Below are positions 17,522-25,871 of a DNA stretch of 64,000 nucleotides, piece by piece. Position numbers and translations under genes: made by a program. Under the pieces are notes generated by a model. The model did no database searches, was not told where the DNA came from, and saw only the letters and a program-made list of their open reading frames with translations. Within the stretch, counting starts at the first letter, position 1, and each line of letters starts with the position of its first letter. Source of the stretch: Aquincola tertiaricarbonis (lineage in GTDB: Bacteria; Pseudomonadota; Gammaproteobacteria; Burkholderiales; Burkholderiaceae_C); the NCBI RefSeq assembly GCF_023573145.1, contig NZ_CP097636.1:3534001-3598000 (forward strand). Reading direction: 5' to 3'.

Positions 17522-18351
17522 GGGTTGGTCTCCTTGGGTGGGGTTGGGGTCTGCTGCCCCGCTCTTGCCAGGATGTCCTGCGCCCGCAGGATCACCGGCT
17601 TGTCGATCATTCGGCCGTCCAGGGCCACCGCAGCGCCGCCGGCATCGGCGGCCGCCTGCAGCACCCGCTGAGCCCACTGCACGGCCTGCGCATCGGGGGT
17701 GAAGGCGGCGTTCACCGCGGCCACCTGCCGCGGATGGATGCACAGCTTGGCGCCGAAGCCCAGGCGCCTTGCGCGCTCGCTGTCGGCACGCAGCAGCGCC
17801 TCGTCGTCGAGCGCGGTGCTGACACCGTCCACCGGCGGCTGCAGCCGCGCCAGCCGCGAGGCCAGCACGATCTGCGAGCGGAAGAACAGCAGCTCCTCGC
17901 CTTCGCCGTCGATGCCCAGGTCGAGCTGGAAATCGATGCTGCCGAAGACCAGCCGCTGCACGCCCGGGGCGCTGGCGATGGCGCGCAGCGCGTCGATGGC
18001 GGCGGCGGTTTCCACCAGCGCCAGCACCGGCCGGCCCGTGTCGGCCACGCGGGCGATGTCTTCGGGCCGCTCGGCCTTGGGCAGCATCACCGCGGCCACC
18101 TGCGGGTGGCGGCACAGCGCCAGGTCGTCGCCGAACTCCTGGGTGTCGCAGCCATTGATGCGCAGCACCACCGGCGCCGCCTGCGGGCCTTCCAGCCAGG
18201 CCTGCAGCTGGGCGCGGGCCGTGGCCTTGGCCTCGGGCGGCACCGCGTCCTCCAGGTCCACCACCACCGCATCGGCACCGCTGGCCAGCGCCTTGGCGAT
18301 GCGCTCGGGCCGGCTGGCCGGCACGAAGAGGTAGCTGCGCGCGGCCTTCAC
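17518..18351 (-). CDS. HpcH/HpaI aldolase-citrate lyase family (CitE-like, acyl-CoA lyase)
   Basis: A 277-residue CitE-like TIM barrel. It begins MKAARSYLFVPASRPERIAK, then has ADAVVVDLEDAVPP with the CoA/metal-binding region, VLRINGCDTQEFGDD, VMLPKAER, ALVETAAAI, VFGSIDFQLDLGI and KLCIHPRQV. These are the signatures of malyl-, citramalyl- and related CoA lyases. In this operon it would cleave a hydroxyacyl-CoA made by the hydratase and dehydrogenase. It overlaps both neighbours by 4 nt. The exact substrate cannot be told from sequence; citramalyl-CoA is one option. Confidence 0.85.
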   Translation of the reverse strand: MKAARSYLFVPASRPERIAKALASGADAVVVDLEDAVPPEAKATARAQLQAWLEGPQAAPVVLRINGCDTQEFGDDLALCRHPQVAAVMLPKAERPEDIARVADTGRPVLALVETAAAIDALRAIASAPGVQRLVFGSIDFQLDLGIDGEGEELLFFRSQIVLASRLARLQPPVDGVSTALDDEALLRADSERARRLGFGAKLCIHPRQVAAVNAAFTPDAQAVQWAQRVLQAAADAGGAAVALDGRMIDKPVILRAQDILARAGQQTPTPPKETNP

Positions 18352-19733
18352 GGCAGCAGCCTCGGCACCCGCGGCAGCTCGGCCAGCGCCCAGATGCGGG
18401 CGATGGCGGCCTGCATCTGCGCCTCGGTGGTGGCGCCGCCGTAGGCAGCCAGGCGCAAGGCCTTGTGCTCCAGCTCGGTGCGGCTCAAGGTGTTGCCGGG
18501 GTCGCCCTTGGGCTCGTCCACGCGGGCGCTCAGCTGGCGGCCATCGGCGGTGGTCACGGTCACCTTGCCGATCCAGCGGGCCGGGTAGGCGCGGTCCACC
18601 TCGTCGTCCAGCACCATGCGCACCTTGTCGCGGAAGGCCACCACCGCCGGCGCGCGGAAGTGGGCATCGAAGTCGGCCAGGCCGGCCTGGCCGTGTACCG
18701 CGATCAGGCCCAGCACCGTGCCCATCGAGAACTTGCTCTGGTGCACCGTCTGCGGGTCGGTCACCGGGCCCAGCACGTCCAGCGCGCCCTGGTGCACCTG
18801 GGCCGTGACGGCGGCGATGTCGCCCGCGGTAAGCCGGTGCTCCTGCATCAGCCGCTGCAGCGCATCGGCCGCGGGATGCGTGTGGCGGCAGGAGGCGTGG
18901 AACTTGAACGAGGTCTCGGCCAGCGCCCAGCGCGTGCCCAGTCCGTCGGTCAGGCGCTGCGGGTCGGCGTCGCTGGACATGCCGGCCATCAGGCCCTGCG
19001 GCCCCTCGACGATGCGGCGCGCACCGGTGAAGCCGTCGGCCGCCAGGTAGGCCGCGGTGAGGCCGGTGCCGGCCGCATGGGCGGTGTGCAGCTGCTTGCT
19101 GTCGGCCGCATCACGCAGGAACTCCCACAGCCCTGCGGCCTGGGTGCCGGCGGAGCCGAAGGCGTGCAGCATCTGCGCCGCGTCCAGCCGCAGCAGCTGG
19201 CCCACCGCGGCGGCGGCGGCCAGGCTGCCGGCGGTGCCGGTGGTGTGGAAGATGCGGTAGTGCGAGCGGCCCAGGCTCTCCCCCACGCGGATGCCCACCT
19301 CATAGCCCGCCACCACCGCGCACAGCAGCTCGGCGCCGCTGCGGCCCAGCGCCTGCGCCACCGCCAGTGCGGGCGGCAGCACCACCGCCGCGGGGTGGAA
19401 CACCGAGCCGTTGTGCACGTCGTCCTGCTCGGCCCAGTGGGCGGCGGCGGCATTGGCCATGGCCGCATGCAGCGGGCTGCTGCCCCGTGCCTGGCCCAGC
19501 ACCTCGCTGGGGCCGTCGGCGGGGCCCATGGCCAGGTGAAAGCGCTGCAGGCTGTTCACCGGCCGCGCGGCCTGGCCGGCCAGCGTGGCGCCCAGCCAGT
19601 CCAGCGCCAGGTCTTCGGCCCGGCGCAGCACCGCGGCCGGGATGTCGGCCGGCCGCAGCAGGGCGGCGAAGCGGGCCAGGGCTTCGGTGGTGGCTTGGGG
19701 GATGGTTTCCGTCATGGGGGTGTCCTGCGTCAT
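18348..19733 (-). CDS. MmgE/PrpD family protein (2-methylcitrate dehydratase-like)
   Basis: A 461-residue protein of the MmgE/PrpD superfamily. Residues 20-280 form the all-helical domain (LRRAEDLALDWLGATLAG, AAAHWAEQDDVHNGSVFHPA, AGYEVGIRVGESL, FHTTGTAGSLAAAAAVGQLL, ETSFKFHASCRHTHPAADAL). Family members include 2-methylcitrate dehydratase and cis-aconitate decarboxylase, so it may dehydrate or decarboxylate a branched tricarboxylate or dicarboxylate feeding the CoA route. It overlaps upstream and downstream genes by 4 nt. MTETIPQ, six codons in, is an alternative start. Confidence 0.85.
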   Translation of the reverse strand: MTQDTPMTETIPQATTEALARFAALLRPADIPAAVLRRAEDLALDWLGATLAGQAARPVNSLQRFHLAMGPADGPSEVLGQARGSSPLHAAMANAAAAHWAEQDDVHNGSVFHPAAVVLPPALAVAQALGRSGAELLCAVVAGYEVGIRVGESLGRSHYRIFHTTGTAGSLAAAAAVGQLLRLDAAQMLHAFGSAGTQAAGLWEFLRDAADSKQLHTAHAAGTGLTAAYLAADGFTGARRIVEGPQGLMAGMSSDADPQRLTDGLGTRWALAETSFKFHASCRHTHPAADALQRLMQEHRLTAGDIAAVTAQVHQGALDVLGPVTDPQTVHQSKFSMGTVLGLIAVHGQAGLADFDAHFRAPAVVAFRDKVRMVLDDEVDRAYPARWIGKVTVTTADGRQLSARVDEPKGDPGNTLSRTELEHKALRLAAYGGATTEAQMQAAIARIWALAELPRVPRLLP

Positions 19734-21010
19734 ACGGCGCCTTCGGCGCGCAGCCGGTCGATCTGGTCGGGGCGGTAGCCCAGCTCGGCCAGCAGTGCAT
19801 CGGTGTGCGCGCCCAGGGCCGGCACCGGGCCCAGGGCCACGTCCTGCGCATCACGCGCGCCGGGCGGCAGCAGCGCAGGCACCGGGCCGGCGGGTGTGTC
19901 CACCTCGGCCCAGCGCTGGCGCGCCTGCAGCTGCGGATGGGCCCACACGTCGGCCATGGTGTTGACCTTGGCATTGGCGATCTGCGCCGCTTCCAGCCGC
20001 TGCACCACCTGCTCGGCGCTGAGGCTGGCAAAGGCCTCGACGATCAGCGCGCGCAGCTCGGCGCGCGCCGCCGAGCGCCTGGCATTGGTGGCAAAGCGCT
20101 CGTCGCCGGCCAGTGCGGGCTGCTGCAGCACCTGCTGGCAGAAGGCCTGCCATTCACGTTCGTTCTGCAGGCCCAGCATCACGCTGCGGCCATCGCCGGT
20201 GGGAAACGGGCCGTAGGGGTAGATGGTGGCGTGCGCGGCCCCGGCGCGCGGCGGCGGCGGCGCGCCGTCGAAGGCGTAGTACATCGGGTAGCCCATCCAC
20301 TCGACCATGCTTTCCAGCATGGACACGTCGATGCGCCGGCCCAGGCCGGTGATGCCGCGCTCGATCACCGCGGCCAGCACGTTGCTGTAGGCGTACATGC
20401 CGGCGGCGATGTCGGCGATGGAGCAGCCGGCCTTGGCCGGCTCCTCGGGGCTGCCGGTGATGGACACGAAGCCCGATTCGCTCTGGATCAGCAGGTCGTA
20501 GGCCTTCTTGTCGCGGTAGGGGCCGGGGCGCTCGCTGTCGTCGCCATAGCCGGAGATGTCGCACACGATGAGGCGCGGATGCTGCGGATGCAGCGCCTCG
20601 AACGACAGGCCCAGCCGCGCGGCGGCGCCGGGTGCCAAGTTCTGCACCAGCACGTCGGCCTGCGCCAGCAGCTGGCGCAGCACGCCGGCCGCCTCGGGGT
20701 GCTTGAGGTCCAGCGTCAGGCTCTGCTTGCCGCGGTTGGTCCACACGAAGTGCGAGGCCAGGCCCTGCACCCGCTCGTCGTAGCCGCGGGCGAAATCGCC
20801 CACGCCGGGCCGCTCCACCTTGATGACGCGGGCCCCCAGTTCGGCCAGCTGGCGGGTGCAGAAGGGCGCGGCGATGGCATGTTCCAGCGCCACCACGGTG
20901 AGGCCGGTCAAGGGCAGGCGGGGAGCCTCAAGGGAACGCCGGGCCGTCCCAAGTTCCCTTGACCCCCGCGGGGGGCGGGCTGGGCGCAGCCCGGACCTGG
21001 GGGCCGACAT
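19730..21010 (-). CDS. CaiB/BaiF family CoA-transferase
   Basis: A class III CoA-transferase, up to 426 residues. Motifs include LTGLTVVALEHAIAAPFCTR, GDFARGYDERVQG, FVWTNRGKQSLTLDLKHPE, VLVQNLAPGAAARLGL, CDISGYGD, and the catalytic Asp region KAYDLLIQSESGF. It would activate the pathway acid by moving CoA from a donor such as succinyl-CoA. The start is doubtful. The ATG at 21010 overlaps the previous stop (TGATG), but the first ~30 residues are coded by a dispersed stem-loop repeat, and homology begins at LPLTGL. A TTG at 20911 would give 393 residues. Confidence 0.88.
   Translation of the reverse strand: MSAPRSGLRPARPPRGSRELGTARRSLEAPRLPLTGLTVVALEHAIAAPFCTRQLAELGARVIKVERPGVGDFARGYDERVQGLASHFVWTNRGKQSLTLDLKHPEAAGVLRQLLAQADVLVQNLAPGAAARLGLSFEALHPQHPRLIVCDISGYGDDSERPGPYRDKKAYDLLIQSESGFVSITGSPEEPAKAGCSIADIAAGMYAYSNVLAAVIERGITGLGRRIDVSMLESMVEWMGYPMYYAFDGAPPPPRAGAAHATIYPYGPFPTGDGRSVMLGLQNEREWQAFCQQVLQQPALAGDERFATNARRSAARAELRALIVEAFASLSAEQVVQRLEAAQIANAKVNTMADVWAHPQLQARQRWAEVDTPAGPVPALLPPGARDAQDVALGPVPALGAHTDALLAELGYRPDQIDRLRAEGAV
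20930..21006 (-). repeat. dispersed stem-loop element overlapping the CoA-transferase 5' end
   Basis: Read on the minus strand it has the same plan as the 72-bp element at 62859-63007: a GCCCCCA-type start, CCCCCGCGGGGG, then a 9-bp inverted repeat CAAGGGAAC/GTTCCCTTG enclosing TTGGGACGGCCCGGC. The loop differs by one base from TTGGGGCGGCCCGGC in the later copies while the stem is entirely different but still pairs. Confidence 0.6.
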
Positions 21011-22173
21011 CAGAAGGACCTCGGCAGCCCGAGCAGGTGCTCGGCCACGTAGCTCAGGATCAGGTTGGTGGAGATGGGGGCCACCTGGTAGAGCCGCGTC
21101 TCGCGGAACTTGCGCTCCACGTCGTATTCGTCGGCAAAGCCGAAGCCGCCATGGAACTGCAGGCAGGCGTTGGCGGCTTCCCAGCTGGCCTTGGCCGCCA
21201 GGTACTTGGCCATGTTGGCCTGCGCGCCGCAGGGCTGATGGGCATCGAACAGCTCGCAGGCCTTCCAGCGCATCAGGTTGGCGGCTTCCACCTCGATGTA
21301 GCTTTCGGCGATGGGGAACTGCACGCCCTGGTTCTGGCCGATGGGGCGGCCGAAGACCACGCGGTCCTTCACGTAGGCGGTCACGCGGTCGATGAACCAG
21401 TAGCCGTCGCCGATGCATTCGGCGGCGATCAGCGTGCGCTCGGCATTCAACCCGTCGAGGATGTACTTGAAGCCCTGGCCTTCTTCGCCGATCAGGTGCT
21501 CGGCCGGGATTTCCAGGTTCTCGAAGAACAGCTCGTTGGTCTCGTGGTTGACCATGTTGGGGATCGGCCGCACCACCATACCGTGGCCGATGGCGCTCTT
21601 CAGGTCGACCAGGAAGATGGACAGGCCTTCGCTCTTCTTCTTCACCTCGGCCAGCGGTGTGGTGCGGGCCAGCAGGATCATCAGGTCGGAGTGCTGCACC
21701 CGCGAGATCCACACCTTCTGGCCGTTGACCACGTAGCGGTCGCCGCGGCGCACCGCCGTGGTCTTGATCTTGGTGGTGTCGGTGCCGGTGGTGGGCTCGG
21801 TCACGCCCATGGATTGCAGCCGCAGCTCGCCGCTGGCGATGCGCGGCAGGTAGCGCTGCTTCTGCTCGGCGCTGCCATGGCGCAGCAGGGTGCCCATGTT
21901 GTACATCTGGCCGTGGCAGGCGCCGGCATTGCCGCCCGCGCGGTTGATCTCTTCCATGATGACCGAGGCTTCGGCCAGGCCCAGGCCCGAGCCGCCGTAG
22001 TCCTGCGGAATCAGCGCGGCCAGCCAGCCGGCCTGGGTGAGCGCATCGACGAAGGCTTCGGGGTAGGCGCGCTGGGCGTCCACCTGGCGGTGGTACTCGT
22101 CCGGGAACTGCGCGCACAGCGCGCGCACCGCATCGCGGATGTCCTGGTACTTGTCGGGCGTGTGATGGTTCAT
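21010..22173 (-). CDS. acyl-CoA dehydrogenase
   Basis: A 387-residue flavin acyl-CoA dehydrogenase with the usual three domains. The N-terminal helices contain QDYGGSGLGLAEASVIMEEI. The beta domain has LQSMGVTEPTTGTDTTKIKT and YVVNGQKVWISRVQHSDLMI. The C-terminal helical domain has DGLNAERTLIAAECIG, the KDRVVFGRPIGQNQGVQFP flavin-binding segment and LQFHGGFGFADEYDVER. It would desaturate the CoA ester formed by the transferase encoded next. The ATG at 22173 is chosen because MNHHTPDKYQDIRDAVRALC aligns with family N-termini; the longer frame is spurious. Confidence 0.92.
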   Translation of the reverse strand: MNHHTPDKYQDIRDAVRALCAQFPDEYHRQVDAQRAYPEAFVDALTQAGWLAALIPQDYGGSGLGLAEASVIMEEINRAGGNAGACHGQMYNMGTLLRHGSAEQKQRYLPRIASGELRLQSMGVTEPTTGTDTTKIKTTAVRRGDRYVVNGQKVWISRVQHSDLMILLARTTPLAEVKKKSEGLSIFLVDLKSAIGHGMVVRPIPNMVNHETNELFFENLEIPAEHLIGEEGQGFKYILDGLNAERTLIAAECIGDGYWFIDRVTAYVKDRVVFGRPIGQNQGVQFPIAESYIEVEAANLMRWKACELFDAHQPCGAQANMAKYLAAKASWEAANACLQFHGGFGFADEYDVERKFRETRLYQVAPISTNLILSYVAEHLLGLPRSF

Positions 22174-22186
22174 CGAAAGAGGTCCT

Positions 22187-23071
22187 TCAAGCCAGCTCGG
22201 CGCTGGCCTGCATCGCCAGGTGGCCCTGGTGGTCGCGGGCCCAGAGGGCGAAGCGGCGATCGCCATCGGGCCGGCCACAGACCTGGAAGCGGTGGATGTC
22301 GAACACGGGCCGCAGCGCCTTGAAGCTGAAGCGCGCGACGGTGGCGCCGGGTTGCTTTTCACGCAGATGGTCACGCAGGTGGTCCAGCAGCAGCGTGGCG
22401 ATCAGCGGGCCGTGCACGATCAGGCCCGGGTAGCCCTCGACGCCGGTGACGTAGGGCTGGTCGTAGTGGATGCGGTGGCCGTTGAAGGTGAGCGCCGAGT
22501 AGCGGAACAGCAGCACCGGGTCGGGCACGATCTCGCGCGTGAAGGCGGCATCGGCCGGGGCCGGCTGCGGCGGCACCTCGGGCGCGCCGGGTTGCGGCGC
22601 CTCGCGGTAGACGATGTCGTGCTCCTCCGTCAGCGCCAGGCCGTGGTCGCCCGACAGTTCATGCCGCACGGTGACGAACACCAGCGGCCCGCTGCGGCCC
22701 TGCTTGGTGGCCACGCTCTGGATGGTGGACTTGCGCTCGCCACGCTCGCCCACGCGCAGCGGCTGCGTGAACGCGAGCCGGCCGCCGGCCCACATGCGCC
22801 GCGGCAGGCTGACCGGCGGCAGGAAACCACCGCGCCGCGGGTGGCCGTCGGGGCCCACCTCGCGCGCCAGCGCCTGCGGGTTGAAGTAGATCCAGTGCCA
22901 CAGCGGCGGCACCGGCGTGCCCTCGGTGGGCGTCGGCTCGTCACGGTCCAGCGTGGCGGCCAGGCCGGCCAGCGGCGCGGCGGCAATCAGGTCGTGGCGG
23001 GTCTCGCTGCGCCCGATCCAGGCGCTGTAGTCATGGGCCCCGGCGGCGGAGGCGTCTTCGGCGATCGTCAT
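22187..23071 (-). CDS. FAS1-like/MaoC-type hydratase (mesaconyl-C4- or itaconyl-CoA hydratase-like)
   Basis: A 294-residue double hot-dog protein. The N-terminal half (DYSAWIGRSETRHDLIAAAP, then PPLWHWIYFNP, GHPRRGGFLPPVSLPRRMWAGG) is the FAS1-type dehydratase N-domain typical of mesaconyl-C4-CoA and itaconyl-CoA hydratases. The C-terminal half carries a hydratase-like motif FRYSALTFNGHRIHYDQPY and YPGLIVHGPLIATLL. It should add water to an enoyl-CoA before the CitE-like lyase. It is the first gene of the operon, 14 nt before the dehydrogenase gene. The start at 23071 (MTIAEDASA) is preferred; 23083 is an alternative. Confidence 0.85.
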   Translation of the reverse strand: MTIAEDASAAGAHDYSAWIGRSETRHDLIAAAPLAGLAATLDRDEPTPTEGTPVPPLWHWIYFNPQALAREVGPDGHPRRGGFLPPVSLPRRMWAGGRLAFTQPLRVGERGERKSTIQSVATKQGRSGPLVFVTVRHELSGDHGLALTEEHDIVYREAPQPGAPEVPPQPAPADAAFTREIVPDPVLLFRYSALTFNGHRIHYDQPYVTGVEGYPGLIVHGPLIATLLLDHLRDHLREKQPGATVARFSFKALRPVFDIHRFQVCGRPDGDRRFALWARDHQGHLAMQASAELA

Positions 23072-23218
23072 GCCGGCAAGCATCGCGCGGGCGGCGCGGC
23101 GACGCCATTCGCGTTTGCCGAAGCAGGGGTTTTGCGTGGCCGAAGCCCGGGGCGGTGGCTGGCACACTCGCAGGCTTTCGCCCGCCGCGGGCGTTCAGGC
23201 GGCCGGTGGGCCGGGCCC

Positions 23219-24178
23219 ATGCAGCAGATCTTCGCAGTCACCGTTCCCTTCTTCGCGCTCGTGCTGTTCGGCTACCTGGCCGCCCGCCAGCAGGTGCTGC
23301 CCGAAAGCGCCATTCCCGGCCTCAACGCCTTCGTCCTGTACTTCGCGCTGCCGGCCATGCTGTTCCGCTTCGGCCGCACCACGCCGCTGGGCGAGCTGCT
23401 CAACCCGGTGGTGCTGGGCGTGTATGCGCTGGTGGCGCTGGTCATCGTGTTCGGCACCGTGTGGTTCACCCGCTCGGCGCGCGTGAACCTGAAGGATGCG
23501 GCCTTCGGCGCGCTGGTGGCGGCCTTTCCCAACTCGGGCTTCATGGGCGTGCCGCTGCTGGCCACGCTGCTGGGCCCGGCCGCGGCCGGCCCGGTCATCA
23601 GCACCATGTTGACGGACATGGTGCTCACCTCGTCGCTGTGCATCGCGCTGGCGCAGGCGCATGAGGCCAGCGGCCAGGGCGCACGCGCGGCCGCGTGGAA
23701 GGCGTTGCGCGGGGCGGCCTCCAACCCGCTGCCGTGGGCCATCGCGGCCGGGGCCGCCGTGGGGGCGGCGGGCCTGGAGTTCCCGCGGCCGGTGGACGTG
23801 ATCGTGCGCATGCTGGCCGACGCGGCCACGCCGGTGGCGCTGTTCACCATCGGCGCGGTGCTGTGGCGGGCCGGCCAGCATGCGCACAGCCGCACGCCGG
23901 TGGCGCTGTACCTGCCGGTGGCGCTGGTCAAGCTGCTGCTGCACCCGGCGCTGGTGTGGGCCCTGGGCCGCGCCGCACAGGCCGCCGGCCTGCCGCTCAC
24001 CGGCGGGCAGCTCACCGCCCTCACCCTGGCCGCCGCGCTGCCCAGCGCCAGCAATGTCTCGATGCTGGCCGAACGCTACGGCGCCGACAACGGCCGCGTG
24101 GCCCGCATCATCATGAGCAGCACGCTGCTGGCCTTCGGCAGCTTCAGCCTGGCGGCTTGGTGGATGGGGGCGAGATGA
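23219..24178 (+). CDS. AEC (auxin efflux carrier) family transporter
   Basis: A 319-residue membrane protein of about ten helices. It begins MQQIFAVTVPFFALVLFGYL, with the AEC signatures GLNAFVLYFALPAMLFR, AAFPNSGFMGVPLLATLLG and a repeat-related second half ending TLAAALPSASNVSMLAERYG. Family members export or import small carboxylates such as malonate. It is divergent from the catabolic operon across 147 bp (23072-23218), so it may serve the same substrate. The start follows from the family N-terminus. Confidence 0.88.
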   Translation: MQQIFAVTVPFFALVLFGYLAARQQVLPESAIPGLNAFVLYFALPAMLFRFGRTTPLGELLNPVVLGVYALVALVIVFGTVWFTRSARVNLKDAAFGALVAAFPNSGFMGVPLLATLLGPAAAGPVISTMLTDMVLTSSLCIALAQAHEASGQGARAAAWKALRGAASNPLPWAIAAGAAVGAAGLEFPRPVDVIVRMLADAATPVALFTIGAVLWRAGQHAHSRTPVALYLPVALVKLLLHPALVWALGRAAQAAGLPLTGGQLTALTLAAALPSASNVSMLAERYGADNGRVARIIMSSTLLAFGSFSLAAWWMGAR

Positions 24179-24186
24179 GGGAGGTC

Positions 24187-24200
24187 GGTCAAGATTGACC
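24187..24200. promoter_or_regulatory. 14-bp palindrome upstream of the deaminase gene
   Basis: GGTCAAGATTGACC is a perfect 6-bp inverted repeat around GA, 9 nt after the AEC gene stop and about 70 nt before the deaminase start. TTGACC in its right arm could also act as a -35 element, but I find no convincing -10 at the right spacing. It could be an operator or a small hairpin. Confidence 0.35.
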
Positions 24201-24269
24201 AGCGCGCGGCACGCAGGTCTTGCTTGTGCTCGTTACGCTTGCAAACAGCAGCGGAAAGGGGTCCTGCCC

Positions 24270-25871
24270 ATGGCAGCGCAGCAAACCTACTCACAGCGCG
24301 GTACCCGGGTCAAAAAGAAGGCCACCTCGGCCGGCCCCCAACCTTCCATTCCTGCGTCCGACTCCTCGAACATCGAGTTGGTCTTTGGCTTCGTCGGGCC
24401 CACGGGCACCGACCTTGCCCAGGTGGCCGACACCCTCAAGGCTCAGCTGCGGGCGATGCAATACAGGGTGGAAGAAGTACGCCTGAGCGAGCTGATCACC
24501 ACCTACTTGGGCAAGGGGAGCGACTTTCCCAACGAGTACGAACGCATCCGCACCTTGATGGACCGCGGCACCGCCCTGCGCGAAACATCGAACCAGGCTG
24601 AGGTGGCGGCACGTCTGGGCATCGCCAAGATCAGGGCGCTGCGCCAGCAACTCACCGGAGACGTCCGAACCCCGGGCAGCCGCACGGCCTACTTCGTCCG
24701 CTCCTTCAAGCGACCCGAAGAGGTAGAGCTGTTCAGGCAGGTCTACGGTCAGGCCTTCACCCTGATCTCCGTTTATGCCTCACGGCACTGGCGCAAGGAA
24801 TTTCTGACCAAACAGATCACCCCTTCCCTGGGTGACAGGCGGGGTGAAGCCGAGATGCTGGCCACCCAACTGATCACGCGCGACTATCAGGAAGAAGGGC
24901 GCAAGCTCGGCCAGCGGGTGGGCAAGACTTTCCCACTGGCCGATTGCTTCGTGGTCAGCGAGTCGCGCGCCGAGCTGGAACGGCAGCTTCAGCGCCTAGT
25001 ACTGCTGACCTTCGGACACCCGTACGTGTCCCCCACACGGGACGAGCAAGCGATGTTCTTCGCAAAGGCGGCGGCGCTTCGATCGCTCGACTTGTCCAGA
25101 CAAGTGGGTGCAGCCATCGTCGACGTCCATGGCGAGATCCTCGGCACAGGCTGCAACGAAGTGCCGCGCTTTGGCGGTGGTTTGTACTGGGCCGAAGACG
25201 ACGACGCGATGCGGGACTACGAGCGCGGCGGGGATGCCAATGTCGACCTCAAGCGTGAGATGGTGGAAGACGCCTTCGACCGGATGAAGCGAAGGCCGGG
25301 CCTGTTGGGCGAGTCGGCCAGCCAGCAAAGCAGCGCGGAGCTGGCCAGGCAAGCACTGTTCACCCCTGACGCCTATCTGCGCGAGGCGCAATTGTTCGAT
25401 GTCATCGAATTCGGTCGCGCGGTGCACGCGGAAATGGCGGCCATCACCCACGCGGCACGCGCTGGTGTCCGTTTGCAGGATGCACGACTGTTCTGCACCA
25501 CCTTCCCATGCCATCTGTGTGCCCGCCACATCGTGGCGGCGGGCATCCGGGAGGTGGTGTTCATCGAGCCCTACGAAAAGAGCCGCACGGCAGACTTGTA
25601 CAGTGACTCGATCAGCGTGGAAGCACTGGAAGCCTCCAGCAGCCGCGCCAACTTCCGAGCCTTCGTCGGGGTGGCGCCGCGACGCTACATGGACTTCTTC
25701 GAAGCGGCATCGGCGCGAAAGACCGACGAAGGTAAGATTCAAATCGTCGACCCCAGCACGGCAGTTCCGCGCATTCAACGCAGGGCCTTCACGTACACCT
25801 TCGTGGAACCGTTCGTGATCGACGACACGCCACCGCCCCCTTCCGCCGACATCGCAAAGAGCATCCCATGA
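24270..25871 (+). CDS. P-loop plus deoxycytidylate deaminase protein (AvcD/DcdV-type anti-phage deaminase)
   Basis: A 533-residue two-domain protein. The N-terminal domain starts with strand IELVFGFVGPTGTD (P-loop-like GPTGTD at 43-48) and keeps kinase-like features to about residue 260. The C-terminal domain is a dCMP-deaminase fold: RQVGAAIVDVHGEILGTGCNEVP, then zinc ligand and catalytic Glu in VHAEMAAI (His386, Glu388) and PCHLCARH (Cys414, Cys417). This architecture and length match AvcD/DcdV defence proteins, which deplete dCTP/dCMP during phage infection. Base composition is visibly less GC-rich than neighbours, suggesting acquisition. The ATG at 24270 follows GAAAGGGG. Confidence 0.85.
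   Translation: MAAQQTYSQRGTRVKKKATSAGPQPSIPASDSSNIELVFGFVGPTGTDLAQVADTLKAQLRAMQYRVEEVRLSELITTYLGKGSDFPNEYERIRTLMDRGTALRETSNQAEVAARLGIAKIRALRQQLTGDVRTPGSRTAYFVRSFKRPEEVELFRQVYGQAFTLISVYASRHWRKEFLTKQITPSLGDRRGEAEMLATQLITRDYQEEGRKLGQRVGKTFPLADCFVVSESRAELERQLQRLVLLTFGHPYVSPTRDEQAMFFAKAAALRSLDLSRQVGAAIVDVHGEILGTGCNEVPRFGGGLYWAEDDDAMRDYERGGDANVDLKREMVEDAFDRMKRRPGLLGESASQQSSAELARQALFTPDAYLREAQLFDVIEFGRAVHAEMAAITHAARAGVRLQDARLFCTTFPCHLCARHIVAAGIREVVFIEPYEKSRTADLYSDSISVEALEASSSRANFRAFVGVAPRRYMDFFEAASARKTDEGKIQIVDPSTAVPRIQRRAFTYTFVEPFVIDDTPPPPSADIAKSIP

Noticed and set aside
13721..17671. A 1316-codon plus-strand open frame spanning tpsA and the next gene
   Set aside because: It crosses two real minus-strand genes and the leader region, with no recognisable domain or signal.
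24179..24269. An AvcI-like inhibitory RNA upstream of the deaminase
   Set aside because: Only 91 bp are available and apart from one short palindrome no extended structure is visible.
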